DNA of 64,000 nt, taken from Dehalococcoidia bacterium. GTDB lineage: Bacteria > Chloroflexota > Dehalococcoidia > DSTF01 > JACRBR01. Positions within the stretch are counted from its first letter, which is position 1. Each line of letters opens with the position of its first letter. Below the pieces are notes generated by a model. That model saw nothing but the letters and a program-made list of their open reading frames with translations. It was not told where the DNA came from and did not search any database. Both the position numbers and the translations under genes were made by a program. Location: NCBI GenBank assembly GCA_021462855.1, contig JAJTXQ010000065.1, forward strand, positions 1 through 64,000, given 5' to 3'. Positions 1-9,102 of this stretch are shown here, piece by piece.

Positions 1-1022
1 TGCCGGACCACCTCGGCAGCACCTCCACCGTCCTCGACGCGAACGGCGCTATCGTCTCCAGCCAGCGCTACTGGCCGTACGGCGCGACGCGTTCCGGCAG
101 CGTGACGCAGACCGACCGGCTCTACACCGGCCAGCGCCAGGAGCCCGGCGATGCGGCCATGGGCCTCTACAACTACAAGGCCCGGTTCTATAGCACGACG
201 CTCGGGCGGTTTGTGAGTGCGGATCCGGTCGGGCGATGGGCAACTTCGCAATCGGTCAACAGATACACGTACGTTCTTGGGAATCCTCTTCGCTACGAAG
301 ACGGTAGCGGGCACGAACCGAGATGCCCGACGGGCATACCGTGTCCAGCCGCGGCGCCAACGCCCCCACCGACTCCAGTAACTTACGGCACGCCCGTGCC
401 CGGTGTCGACCAGCTGTCTTGGGATGCCTGCAACCGAACCCCCGCCGCGTGCCTGTTCTGGGCAGCCGGCGGCGATTGGTCGCAGTACATCGGCCTGGTC
501 GCTGACAGATTCGCGATCCAGCCCGACCTTCTGTCGGCGATAATCTTGAACGAGATGGATTCCCGAAACGGGGGTGGGCTCGCGGAATTGAAGGACGATC
601 TCATCGAGTCGATCGGAGCAAGGCTCGAGGTCGAATGTCTTGGTCCAAAGTGCATCAGTTATGGCATCGCACAGATACAGGCAAAGACGGCAAGAATACT
701 CGAGGAGAAGGACATGGTGCCGGATGCTGGGGGAACCGCACAGCGAATAGCGCGGCTTCAGAACCCTCAGTGGGCGCTCTATTACGCATCCGCGTTGCTC
801 GCCGATGTGCGTGACCTCCACGTTCGATACGCCGGAAGACTCGGCCTCGACTACACCAACGATCTCATCATCCTCTACTTTGCTGACCCGGACACCTACT
901 TCGTCTGGGTTGATCAAGGCGCGAAGCCTGTAGGAGGGCAAACGACCGGACCTCAGATAGAGAAAGTACGAAGGTATCTGCCGTATTCGGTGGATGAGTT
1001 GGCAGTTCGCTTAACGCAGTGA
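1..1022 (+). CDS. Rhs/YD-repeat protein, 3' end only, with a transglycosylase-like C-terminal tip
   Basis: The gene enters from before base 1 and is open in frame from base 3, leaving about 339 residues. The first 80 visible residues are the Rhs-associated core: DHLGST, a YWPYGA element, TGQRQE, and GLYNYKARFY...LGRFVSADP. In Rhs and polymorphic toxins this core closes the shell and is followed by a variable toxin tip. Here the tip (about 200 residues) contains ILNEMDSR and, about 45 residues later, SYGIAQIQAKTA. These resemble the catalytic-Glu and GLMQI-type motifs of lytic transglycosylase/lysozyme folds. I infer a peptidoglycan-cleaving tip. The Rhs part is certain and the enzymatic reading is moderate. 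A small membrane protein follows at once and may be its immunity partner. Confidence 0.85.
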   Translation, partial: PDHLGSTSTVLDANGAIVSSQRYWPYGATRSGSVTQTDRLYTGQRQEPGDAAMGLYNYKARFYSTTLGRFVSADPVGRWATSQSVNRYTYVLGNPLRYEDGSGHEPRCPTGIPCPAAAPTPPPTPVTYGTPVPGVDQLSWDACNRTPAACLFWAAGGDWSQYIGLVADRFAIQPDLLSAIILNEMDSRNGGGLAELKDDLIESIGARLEVECLGPKCISYGIAQIQAKTARILEEKDMVPDAGGTAQRIARLQNPQWALYYASALLADVRDLHVRYAGRLGLDYTNDLIILYFADPDTYFVWVDQGAKPVGGQTTGPQIEKVRRYLPYSVDELAVRLTQ

Positions 1023-1036
1023 ATATGGGGGGTGAA

Positions 1037-1528
1037 ATGGGTCCTCGCTCTGCCACTTCGAGGTTAGCCGTTTGGATCATCCTAGCCATCGTCCTCGTGT
1101 TCTTCTTAGTCGCCGCTCCTACTTGCGAGGACCAGGTTACCCGGACGGATGAGAGCATTCCCCTCCCAAATAGCGGCGTAGGATTGGAGCCGATTGCAAG
1201 TGGAGTTGTCGTTCTCGGGCGCAACGGCGACCACAAGTACTGGATCTACGGAAGCGCTTCGTTTTCGATGACTGACCTCATCGCCGATGTTGAAGTGCGC
1301 CTACGCGAACGCCACTGGGAGATCTACCCAATTAGCGATTCCCGTCCGCCCGTCGGCGTGCGCGCGACCAACGGGGCGACGTGTCTTTCATATAGCGATT
1401 TATCCCGCACAGACAACGCCGTGGTGGCGAGCACGCGGTCTGCGATACTGGAACAAGATCCGGATCTCTCCATCGAATCGGAGAAGTTCCGCGCGTTACT
1501 TCTGATCGGGGAGTTCCCCTGCCCGTGA
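1037..1528 (+). CDS. small membrane-anchored protein, candidate immunity partner of the Rhs tip
   Basis: About 163 residues. A GTG at 1019 would overlap the Rhs stop and an ATG lies at 1025, but the G-rich stretch 1027-1034 is a usable ribosome binding site only for the ATG at 1037, so I chose that one. One strongly hydrophobic helix near the N terminus ends at a Cys, either as a membrane anchor or a poor lipobox. The remainder is a predicted extracellular domain with no family I recognise. Genes directly downstream of polymorphic toxin tips are usually immunity genes, and an outward-facing anchored protein would suit protection against a cell-wall hydrolase. That function is inference from position only. 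Confidence 0.7.
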   Translation: MGPRSATSRLAVWIILAIVLVFFLVAAPTCEDQVTRTDESIPLPNSGVGLEPIASGVVVLGRNGDHKYWIYGSASFSMTDLIADVEVRLRERHWEIYPISDSRPPVGVRATNGATCLSYSDLSRTDNAVVASTRSAILEQDPDLSIESEKFRALLLIGEFPCP

Positions 1529-2007
1529 AGCGCGCTGGCAGTAGCTTCGATCTACCTCCGCGCAAGGACGGCAAACGTTTCATTTGACCAATCCTGTTGG
1601 AGCTGATCTAATCCATCGGTCAGATGCCGGCGGGGCATGACCGTTGGATTCGTCTGCGTTGCGCGCATCGTCCGGGCTTGCCCAGATTCGCGGTGGACTG
1701 GCGGGCTACCGAATCGGGCCGAGGGACTTTTAATCCGTCGGTCCAGGGTTCGAATCCCTGAGGGCCCACCAATCTTCCCTCCTTCGCTGCGGATCTCGCT
1801 GCACCCACGCCTGATTTCGAAATCTGGCGCGGACTGGTTATCTCGAAGGATGTGTGCGCCCGTGGTGCGCCTGCGGTGCGATGGTGTCGCGCCCGCCGAG
1901 TCCGTTCGTGCGATGGGTGACTTCAGGCCGTGAAGCGACTCGTGGGCGCAGACGTTCGCGCATGGCATGTCATGCTGGTGGGACTATGTTGTGGCGCGCC
2001 GCCGCGC
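1529..2007. other. noncoding gap between Rhs module and next gene
   Basis: I find no convincing gene here. The only recognisable content is the 3' portion of a tRNA-Lys at 1723-1771. Open frames in the gap lack start signals and family resemblance. Confidence 0.6.
1723..1771 (+). pseudogene. tRNA-Lys (anticodon TTT) 3' remnant or divergent tRNA
   Basis: An anticodon loop CTTTTAA (1727-1733) is followed by a 5-nt variable loop, a perfect 5-bp T stem around TTCGAAT (1744-1760), a 3' acceptor strand, discriminator A and an encoded CCA (1769-1771). The 5' half is not tRNA-like at the expected distance: the D loop lacks the usual GG, the acceptor strand at 1695-1701 mispairs, and the anticodon stem has a G-G mismatch. 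This is what a 3' tRNA fragment duplicated at an integration site looks like. A degraded full tRNA is the alternative. Confidence 0.55.
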
Positions 2008-2712
2008 TCAGTTGGCGCAGGGCCAGTCGGGGGCGCGGTCGCGCTGCGTGGGGCACGTCGGGTACGTGTAGTGCGCGAGCCCGGGGCTTTCGCCGCCGAA
2101 GTACACCGCGACGAGGTCCACGTCGAGTTGCACCGTGACGCGGCACGTGAGGTCTGTGGGCGCGCCCTGTCCTCCCGTGTCGATGTTGCACTCGCCGCCC
2201 TTGACCCACTCCAGGTCCGGCCACCAGAAGGCGCGCGAGTCGCCGGCCGAGACCGTCAGCTGCGTCCCGGGCTTTACGACGTAGTAGTAGACGCACGGGT
2301 CGGGGTACGTCTCGCGGAGGCATTGCCGTTGAAAGCCCTCGGCGTAGATGTCGTCGGGGTTTGCGGCCGTGGCGCTGACGCGCGGCGGCTGGCCGTAGAG
2401 GGTCATCACCAGGACTGCGCTGTCGTCGGGATAGCCTTCCTTCAGCGCCTCCTTGTCGACCGGGGCGGGCCCGTGCGCGCCCGTTGCGGGCGTCGGCTGC
2501 GCTGTGCGCGTCACGGCCGGGCTCGCATCGGCCACCGTGGCGATGACCTGCGCGGTCGGCGCCGCCGGTGAGTCGCCGCCGCCACCGCCACCCATGATCG
2601 TCCAGGTGATCGACCCTACGACCCCGAGGCCGAGGAGCGTCGCGAGGAGCACGCCCAGCGGCCCGCCCGGCAACCCGCCGCCGCCGCTCGACCCCGACCC
2701 GCCCGATGTCAT
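2008..2712 (-). CDS. hypothetical membrane-anchored extracellular protein
   Basis: 234 residues from the ATG at 2712, which has a GGGAGG site just upstream. The frame stays open further upstream but that part is Arg-rich shadow sequence. The N terminus is Gly/Ser-rich (about residues 1-20), then one transmembrane helix (about 20-38) followed by six glycines and a Pro/Thr/Ala linker. The C-terminal 120 residues contain six or more cysteines, suggesting a disulfide-stabilised secreted domain with a beta-rich look. I do not recognise a family. A -10-like TACAAT lies at 2744-2749. The gene is divergent from the glycosyltransferase-like gene that follows. Confidence 0.7.
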   Translation of the reverse strand: MTSGGSGSSGGGGLPGGPLGVLLATLLGLGVVGSITWTIMGGGGGGDSPAAPTAQVIATVADASPAVTRTAQPTPATGAHGPAPVDKEALKEGYPDDSAVLVMTLYGQPPRVSATAANPDDIYAEGFQRQCLRETYPDPCVYYYVVKPGTQLTVSAGDSRAFWWPDLEWVKGGECNIDTGGQGAPTDLTCRVTVQLDVDLVAVYFGGESPGLAHYTYPTCPTQRDRAPDWPCAN

Positions 2713-2808
2713 GCGCGCCTCCCGGTTTCGTATCCGCCGTCGATTGTAAGGCACTCGCCGGCAGCGGTGTCTAGTGGCGGATTGCGCCAGCTTGTCCGCA
2801 TCGGCGCC

Positions 2809-4698
2809 ATGTCCGCGCCGGGAGCGGTCGCGACGAGTACCATGGTGCCGATGCGGCTCGCGGCGCTGGCGCTGTCGTTCCTCACGATCGTCGTCACGAT
2901 GGTCGCGGCGGAGTTCTACGACCTCTACCTGTTGTCGTGGCAATCGCAGTTGATCTTCACCGACGACTGGAACCTCTGGGACGCCGCCGAGCGGTCAGGC
3001 ACGTACTACCTGCCGTTTACGACGTTCTCCGCGCTGCCGTACGGGCCGCTCTTCTACTATCCGATGGCGGCATGGATGTTTGTCCTCGACACGGTCCGCG
3101 TGATCGATGTCGATGGCTGGACGCAGGTCGACGGACTGTACGGCTCGGTCAGCGCGCCAGCGCTGCTCAAGCTGCCCAACCTCGCCGTCTTTCTTGGCAC
3201 GGCGTGGCTGTTCCGGTCGATCGCGCCGCGTGCGCACGGCGCGTCGCTCGCCATGCTCTGGATGCTAAACCCGGGCGTCATCCTCGCGTTCTTCGTGATG
3301 GGGCAGAACGATGGATGGACGATGCTGCTGGTGCTCGCCGCCTTCCGCCTCGCGCAGCTCACGGCGGAAGGTGGAGCGCGCGCGGAGCGGCATGCGTTCG
3401 CCGCGATGGCCGTGCTGGGGCTCGGCGCGGCGGTGAAGCTGCAGCCGGCGCTGCTGTTCGTGCCGTTCGCGCTTGCGCTCGACACGCGCTGGCCGTGGCG
3501 CGCCGCGCTGCTGGCGGTGGCGGGCGTGGTGTTCCTGGCGCCGGTCGCGCCGTTCATCGGCGACCCGTTCTTCCGGCATCACGCGCTGTTCAACCCCCAG
3601 GGGCAGACGCTGCTCGACCACCGCATCGGCGAGCTGCCGCTGTTCTGGCCGATGTACGCGGCCGCCGCGCTGTGGCCGCTGACCGGGCGCGGCGCGGCGC
3701 GTGGGCTCGTGCCGTCGCTCGTCGCGGTGCACGCGATCCTGTTTGTGCTATCGGACTGGCCGCCGGAGCGGGCGGCGTGGTTCGCGGGCGTCAGCATCAT
3801 CGCCTGCGCGTACGACCGCGCGGGACTGGTCGCGTACGCCGGCGCGACGGTGGCGGCGCTCGTCGTCGCGCTGCCGCTGGGCAACGGGCTCGGAGCGGGC
3901 GTGTTCACCTCGCTCAGCGAGCAGCTCGCCGCGCAGCGCGGGATCGGTGCCGCGATCGACGAGTGGATCGCGCTCGGCACGCTTCACGACGGGGTCGTCC
4001 TCGCCGCGGGCGCGGGCTGGCTCATCACGCTCATCGCGCTCACCCGCAGCGGTGGCGCGGCGCCCGCGCGCGTGCCCGATGCGCTGCTGCTCGCGCTCGC
4101 GCTCGCGCTGCCGGCGTACTTCGCGGTGTCGATCGCCTACGGCGGCGGCGGCGTCTCGGTCGGGAGCGCCAGCGGCAGCGAGCGGCAGGTGGGCGATGCG
4201 CAGGTGGCGCAGCCGTTCCTGTCGGCGCACGAGCGACTGGCGTCGATAGAGCTGGCCGGCAGCGGCGTGCTGTCAGATGCCACGCTCGAGGACGCGCGCG
4301 GACAGCGTCACGCGCTCGAGGCCGAAACGACGTCCGCGGGCTGGCGCCTGCGCCTCGCGGACGGCGGCGCGGCCGAAGGGCGTGCGTTCGTGCTCCGGTT
4401 CGACCTGCGAGGCGGACGCGTGTTGGTCGCGCAGACGGGCGACCGTCCGCCGGCGACGATCGACGGCGTCGCGGTGCCGTATGTGCTGGCGGCGCGCTAC
4501 CACTTTTCGCGCGACTGGAGCGCGCTGGCGGGCGACGCCGCGGCGAACCTCGCGCGCCGGTGGCTGGCCGTGCTCGCCGTGAGTGCGATGCTCGCACCCG
4601 CCTTCGTCTCGCTCGCCCGGCGGGGAGCGCGCGGCTCGGCGGAGCTGCGTCCGCCTGAGCGGACCGCGCGGCCAGCGGATCGCGGGACTCTCGCCTGA
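2809..4698 (+). CDS. GT-C fold glycosyltransferase-like integral membrane protein
   Basis: About 629 residues from ATG 2809. GTG 2767 and ATG 2842/2851 are alternatives, and none has a clear ribosome binding site. The first 430 residues hold many hydrophobic helices. The loop after the first helix has acidic residues (FTDDWN), and later NPGVIL followed by GQNDG and then KLQP match the NP...GQ.D...K.Q pattern seen in GT-C/GT87-like polyprenyl-phosphate-sugar-dependent mannosyltransferases. A beta-rich extracytoplasmic region (about 430-570) and one last helix close the protein. The likely role is transfer of a sugar from a lipid carrier at the outer face of the membrane. The substrate cannot be read from the sequence. 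Confidence 0.75.
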   Translation: MSAPGAVATSTMVPMRLAALALSFLTIVVTMVAAEFYDLYLLSWQSQLIFTDDWNLWDAAERSGTYYLPFTTFSALPYGPLFYYPMAAWMFVLDTVRVIDVDGWTQVDGLYGSVSAPALLKLPNLAVFLGTAWLFRSIAPRAHGASLAMLWMLNPGVILAFFVMGQNDGWTMLLVLAAFRLAQLTAEGGARAERHAFAAMAVLGLGAAVKLQPALLFVPFALALDTRWPWRAALLAVAGVVFLAPVAPFIGDPFFRHHALFNPQGQTLLDHRIGELPLFWPMYAAAALWPLTGRGAARGLVPSLVAVHAILFVLSDWPPERAAWFAGVSIIACAYDRAGLVAYAGATVAALVVALPLGNGLGAGVFTSLSEQLAAQRGIGAAIDEWIALGTLHDGVVLAAGAGWLITLIALTRSGGAAPARVPDALLLALALALPAYFAVSIAYGGGGVSVGSASGSERQVGDAQVAQPFLSAHERLASIELAGSGVLSDATLEDARGQRHALEAETTSAGWRLRLADGGAAEGRAFVLRFDLRGGRVLVAQTGDRPPATIDGVAVPYVLAARYHFSRDWSALAGDAAANLARRWLAVLAVSAMLAPAFVSLARRGARGSAELRPPERTARPADRGTLA

Positions 4699-4878
4699 GC
4701 GCGCGACTCCGGCGCCAGGCGTACAGGATTACGCGCGCGAATCGCAGCCACCGATGATGCCGGCGTCCCGCCCGCGTCCGCGGCCGGCTTCCCTCATGCG
4801 AAGCGCTGGCTACCATTATCGTCTGCGCCCTGGCGTTGCGGGCGCGCGGGGCGCGGGGCGGGATGGCAAGGAGTGCGC

Positions 4879-7134
4879 GTGACAGGAGACGGCTTCGCTG
4901 CGGGACGGTGGCGCGCTCGCTGGATCTGGGCGCGCGGGATCGCCGAAGGGCGGGTCAGCGTCGCGCTGCGCCGGGCGCTGACGCTGCACGATGTGCCGCC
5001 GCACGTGCCCGCGCGGATGTCGGCGGTCGCGCGTTACGTGCTGTACGTGAACGGCGCCGAGATCGCCCGCGGTCCCGTGCGCGCCAACCCGCGCCGCCAG
5101 CCCTGCGACACCGTCGACCTGGCGCCATTCCTGCGTACGGGCGAGAACGTCATCGGCGTCGTCGCCTGGCGTTACGGCGCCGCGACGGCGTGGTGGCTGC
5201 CGCCGCCGCCCGTCAATGACCTGCGCCACGGCGCCTTCGTGTTCGAGGCGCGCGTCGGCGACGAGTGGCTGGCCAGCGATGATTCGTGGAGCGCCGCCAT
5301 GCTCGCGGGCTGGGGCGCGACGCCCGGCAGCGGCATCGGCGCGCGTGGCACGGAGATCGTCGACCTGCGAAGCCTGCCGGACGGCTGGAACACGCCCGAC
5401 GGGATGGACCCCGGTTGGGACAGTGCGGCGGTGCGGCGCGGTACGTCGTGGGCGGACACGAGCACGATGCATCCGCCGTCGTACCCGGGCGGCCCGCTCG
5501 GTGCGCGGCCCATCGCCTATCTCACGGGCGACCTCATCGAACCCGGGGGTGAGCGCGTCGTCGCCGGCACAGTGGTCATCGACGCGGAGATCCCCGCCGG
5601 CGAGACGCTGACCGCGCACGTGTCCGAGCTGGTCGCGAGCGGCACATCCGACGGCTCCGACAACGTGCTCTCGGTGGCGTTCGTCGGCGACGGCAGGCGT
5701 CGCGTCGCCGAGTCGTTCGACCTCTACGGCGGGCGCGACGTCTCAATCGATGCGCCACCGCGGGCGGTGGTGCACTCCGTCCGCGTCCGCGAGCGGCTGT
5801 ACCCGGTGAGCGGAGGCGCATTCTTCGAGTGCAGCGATGCGCGGCTCAACGCGATCTATGCCGTCGGCAGGCGCACGGTCTCGATCTGCTCGCTCGATGC
5901 CTACGTCGATTGTCCGACGCGGGAGCAGCGCGCCTGGACCGGCGACTCCGTCGTGCACCAGATGGTCGACCTGACGACGAACGAGGACTGGCGGCTCGCG
6001 CGTTGGCACCCGGCGCTCGCCGCATCGCCCCGGCCCGATGGCATGCTGCCGATGGCCGTCGCCGGCGACCTGGAGGCGGCCGACGTGACGGTCATCCCTG
6101 ACTGGGCGCTCCACTGGGTGCACTCGGTGCACAACATCTACCGCTACGCCGGCGACCGCGACGAGATAGCGCGCCTGCTGCCGGTGGCCGAAGGCGTGCT
6201 GCGCTGGTTCGACCCGTTTCTCGATGAGCGGGGCTGCGTGGCCGACGTGTTCGGCTGGGTGCTCATCGACTGGGCAGCGGTGCACGTGCAGGGCATAAGC
6301 GGCGCGCTCAACGGGCTGCTGGCGCGCTCACTGCTCGAGTTCGCGGAGATGTCCGCGTGGCTCGGCGACGGCGGCCGCGCGCGCTGGGCGCGGGACCGCC
6401 ACGCGGCGCTGGCCCGCGGCTTTGAGCGGCTGTGGGATGAACGCCGCGGCCGCTACATCGACTCGTGCGTGGCCGGCGAGCCGCTGCCGATGGTCTCGCA
6501 GCACACACAGGCGGCGGCGATCGTCGGCGGGCTCGTGCCGGCGGCGCGCGTGGCGCGCGTCGTGCAGGCGATGACCGACGAGGACAACCTCGTGCACGCG
6601 ATCTTCGACAAGCCGGACGGCCCCGCCGAGCCGAACAGCGAGGTCGGCATCGGCGGCTACCTGGGCCGGGGCGCCGTGCCGCCGCCGTGGTGGGACGTGC
6701 AGCGGCAGGTTGTGCGCGCGCAGCCGTTCTTCCGCTACGTGGTGCACGATGCGCTCGCCGCGGCGGGCCGCGCGGACATGATCGCGGGGCAACTGCTCGA
6801 CTGGGACCGCTGGGCGATGCGGCGATGCGCGACCTCGTGGACGGAATGCTGGGCGGGCGGCACGGTGAGCCACGGCTGGTCGTCGACGCCGACGCGCGAC
6901 CTGGTGCAGCGTGTGCTCGGGATCATGCCGGCGGAGCCGGGATTCGCCGTGGCATCGATCGATCCGGCGCTCGGCGGCCTGGCGTGGGCCCGCGGCGCCG
7001 CGCCGACGCCGGCGGGGGTGATCACGGCCGACATGCGCGCGGACGAGATCAGCGTCGGGAGCCCGGTGCCGTTCGTCTGCGGCGGGCGGCGGTACGACGC
7101 TGGCACGCACACGATCGCGAGACCGTCGTCATGA
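4879..7134 (+). CDS. alpha-L-rhamnosidase, family GH78
   Basis: 751 residues from GTG 4879, chosen because AAGGAG (4868-4873) lies 5 nt upstream; GTG 4873 is inside that site. An N-terminal beta-sandwich region (roughly 1-290) precedes the (alpha/alpha)6 catalytic domain. The GH78 hallmark DCPTREQRAWTGD lies near residue 345 and supplies the acidic catalytic residues, followed by Trp-rich substrate-binding segments. A short C-terminal beta domain ends the protein. It hydrolyses terminal alpha-L-rhamnose from plant glycosides or polysaccharides. No signal peptide is visible, so it probably acts inside the cell on imported oligosaccharides. Its stop overlaps the next start (ATGA), coupling it to the esterase. 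Confidence 0.9.
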   Translation: MTGDGFAAGRWRARWIWARGIAEGRVSVALRRALTLHDVPPHVPARMSAVARYVLYVNGAEIARGPVRANPRRQPCDTVDLAPFLRTGENVIGVVAWRYGAATAWWLPPPPVNDLRHGAFVFEARVGDEWLASDDSWSAAMLAGWGATPGSGIGARGTEIVDLRSLPDGWNTPDGMDPGWDSAAVRRGTSWADTSTMHPPSYPGGPLGARPIAYLTGDLIEPGGERVVAGTVVIDAEIPAGETLTAHVSELVASGTSDGSDNVLSVAFVGDGRRRVAESFDLYGGRDVSIDAPPRAVVHSVRVRERLYPVSGGAFFECSDARLNAIYAVGRRTVSICSLDAYVDCPTREQRAWTGDSVVHQMVDLTTNEDWRLARWHPALAASPRPDGMLPMAVAGDLEAADVTVIPDWALHWVHSVHNIYRYAGDRDEIARLLPVAEGVLRWFDPFLDERGCVADVFGWVLIDWAAVHVQGISGALNGLLARSLLEFAEMSAWLGDGGRARWARDRHAALARGFERLWDERRGRYIDSCVAGEPLPMVSQHTQAAAIVGGLVPAARVARVVQAMTDEDNLVHAIFDKPDGPAEPNSEVGIGGYLGRGAVPPPWWDVQRQVVRAQPFFRYVVHDALAAAGRADMIAGQLLDWDRWAMRRCATSWTECWAGGTVSHGWSSTPTRDLVQRVLGIMPAEPGFAVASIDPALGGLAWARGAAPTPAGVITADMRADEISVGSPVPFVCGGRRYDAGTHTIARPSS

Positions 7135-8066
7135 CCGACGGGATGCCACCGGTCGGGACGCTGGTCGCCTTCCTCGAAGAACACGGACCGCTGCCCGAGA
7201 CCCGGCCCGAAGCGGCCACCGCCGCACTCGTCGAGCGCTACCCGGAACTCGCGGGCGTGGAGACGCAGGACATCACGATCGATGGTCCGCATGGCGATGT
7301 GCCCGCGCGGCTGTACGCTGGCGCGCGACGTTCGGGCGCCGCGCTCGTGTGGTTGCACGGCGGGGCGTGGATCGGCGGCACGCTCGATATGCCGGAAGCG
7401 CACTGGGTGAGCCTCGCGTTCGCGGCGGAGGGCATCCCCATGCTGTCGGCGGACTACCGCAAGGCGCTGAACGGCGCGCGTTACCCCGTGCCGCTCGACG
7501 ACGCCTGCGCGGCATGGCGCTGGGCGGAGGAGCACATGGCGGCCGCGACCGGCGAGGTGCGCGCGCTATACCTCGGAGGCGCGAGCGCGGGCGGCAACCT
7601 TGCGGCCAGCGCGGCCCTGCGGCTGCGCGACGCCGGCGGTGCGATGCCCGCGGGCCTCGTGCTCGCGTATCCGGCGCTGCACGGCGCGCTGCCCGAGTTC
7701 AGCGACGAGCTTCAGTCCATCGTGTCCGGCGCGCCGCCCGGCGCGGTCCTGTTCCCCCGCGCGTGGTATCGCGACATGGCGGTCAACTACGCCGGCAGCG
7801 AGGCGCTGCTCACCGACCCGCGCGCGTTTCCCGGCGCGGCCGGTCTCGCTGGCATGCCGCCCGCGTGCATCATCAACTCGGAGTACGACACGATCCGCGC
7901 ATCGGGCGAGTTGTTCGCCGCGCAGCTCGCGGATGCCGGCGTGGACGTGCACGCCGAAGTGGAACGCGGCTCGACTCACGGCCACCTCGATGCGCCGCTC
8001 AGCCCGTACGGCGAGCGCACGCTGCGGCGCATGGCGGCGTGGATGCGCCGCCGCACGGCTCGATAA
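7131..8066 (+). CDS. alpha/beta hydrolase, HSL-type esterase
   Basis: 311 residues from ATG 7131, which overlaps the rhamnosidase stop by 4 nt. Visible motifs are the oxyanion loop HGGAW, the nucleophile elbow GASAGG (GDSAGG in most relatives), the Asp in EYDTIR and the His in STHGH, so the Ser-Asp-His triad looks complete and typical of hormone-sensitive-lipase family esterases (family IV). It hydrolyses short-chain carboxyl esters. Translational coupling to an alpha-rhamnosidase suggests, as inference, that it removes acyl groups from acylated plant glycosides. Confidence 0.88.
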   Translation: MTDGMPPVGTLVAFLEEHGPLPETRPEAATAALVERYPELAGVETQDITIDGPHGDVPARLYAGARRSGAALVWLHGGAWIGGTLDMPEAHWVSLAFAAEGIPMLSADYRKALNGARYPVPLDDACAAWRWAEEHMAAATGEVRALYLGGASAGGNLAASAALRLRDAGGAMPAGLVLAYPALHGALPEFSDELQSIVSGAPPGAVLFPRAWYRDMAVNYAGSEALLTDPRAFPGAAGLAGMPPACIINSEYDTIRASGELFAAQLADAGVDVHAEVERGSTHGHLDAPLSPYGERTLRRMAAWMRRRTAR

Positions 8067-8103
8067 CCAGATGAGCGATATCATCTCGAAGGAGGATGCG
8101 ACG

Positions 8104-9078
8104 ATGCCTATCGACCTGAGAAACCTGCCGTCGTTCGACCAGTTGCCGGTGAAGCCGGGCGCGCCCGCCGGCTCGGCGTGGGGCCTGTTCGGCGACGACG
8201 ACGAGTACGGCACGTGGAATCTCGCGACGCCGGAGAAGGCGATCGAGGCGGCGCGGTTGGTGCGCCGGGGCGCGACGTTCCCGCTCAATACGCCCATCGA
8301 TGCGATGGACCGCGGGCTGTTCTGGTTCCGTGGCGCGCCACGCAGGACGATGTTCGACTGCAGCGGCGGCATGCGCGTCTCGTACGACGAGTACATCGAC
8401 AACTTCTGCCCGCAATCGTCGGCGCAATGGGACGGGCACCGCCACATCGCCCACCCGGCGATCGGCTTCTACAACGGCGTGCCGCACGACCGCGTGCTCG
8501 CCGAAGGCAGCACGACGCTCGGCATGCAGAACCTCGCGCGGCGCGGGATGGTGACGCGCGGCGTGCTGCTCGATGTCGGGCGGTACCTCGACCGGCGCGG
8601 CACGCCCATCGATTACCACAGTTCGCAGGCGATCGACGTCGCGACGCTCGAGGCGTGCCGCGACGCGCAGGGCGTCGAGATACGGCCGGGCGACATGCTG
8701 ATCGTGCGCACGGGCTGGCTGAGCTGGGTGCTCGGGCAGAGCCGCGCCGTGCAGACGGAGCTCGCCGAGCATCTTGTCGTGCCGGGTCTGCTCGCGGGCG
8801 ACGAGATGGTCGCCTGGTTGTGGAACCAGCACGTTGCGGCGGTCGCGGGCGACCACATCGCCGTGGAGTCGTGGCCGCCGGTGCTCGAGCCCGGTCGCGG
8901 GTTCATGCACGTGCAGCTCGTGGTGATGTTCGGGATGACGCTCGGCGAGATGTGGACGCTCGACCCGCTGGCGGAGGACTGCGCCGGCGACGGCGTCTAC
9001 GAGTTCATGTTCACATCGGCGCCGCTCGATGTGCCGGGTGGCGTGGGTTCGCCGCCGAACGCGCTCGCGATCAAGTAA
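8104..9078 (+). CDS. cyclase-family metal-dependent hydrolase
   Basis: 324 residues. ATG 8104 is preceded 8 nt upstream by AAGGAGG (8089-8095); an in-frame ATG at 8071 would swallow that site. The protein matches the cyclase/kynurenine-formamidase-like family in its longer form: an N-terminal GDDDEYGTWN segment, the metal-site region SSAQWDGHRH (QxDxxxH type), VLLDVGRY and GDMLIVRTGW. Members hydrolyse cyclic imides, amides or lactones with a divalent metal. The substrate is unknown. It lies 37 nt after the esterase and may share its transcript. Confidence 0.85.
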   Translation: MPIDLRNLPSFDQLPVKPGAPAGSAWGLFGDDDEYGTWNLATPEKAIEAARLVRRGATFPLNTPIDAMDRGLFWFRGAPRRTMFDCSGGMRVSYDEYIDNFCPQSSAQWDGHRHIAHPAIGFYNGVPHDRVLAEGSTTLGMQNLARRGMVTRGVLLDVGRYLDRRGTPIDYHSSQAIDVATLEACRDAQGVEIRPGDMLIVRTGWLSWVLGQSRAVQTELAEHLVVPGLLAGDEMVAWLWNQHVAAVAGDHIAVESWPPVLEPGRGFMHVQLVVMFGMTLGEMWTLDPLAEDCAGDGVYEFMFTSAPLDVPGGVGSPPNALAIK

Positions 9079-9102
9079 CGCCGGTTGCCGCGGCGCCCGC
9101 GG

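Noticed and set aside
1637-1771. A functional tRNA-Lys gene
   Set aside because: The acceptor and D arms do not form at tRNA spacing and the anticodon stem has a mismatch; only the 3' half is sound.
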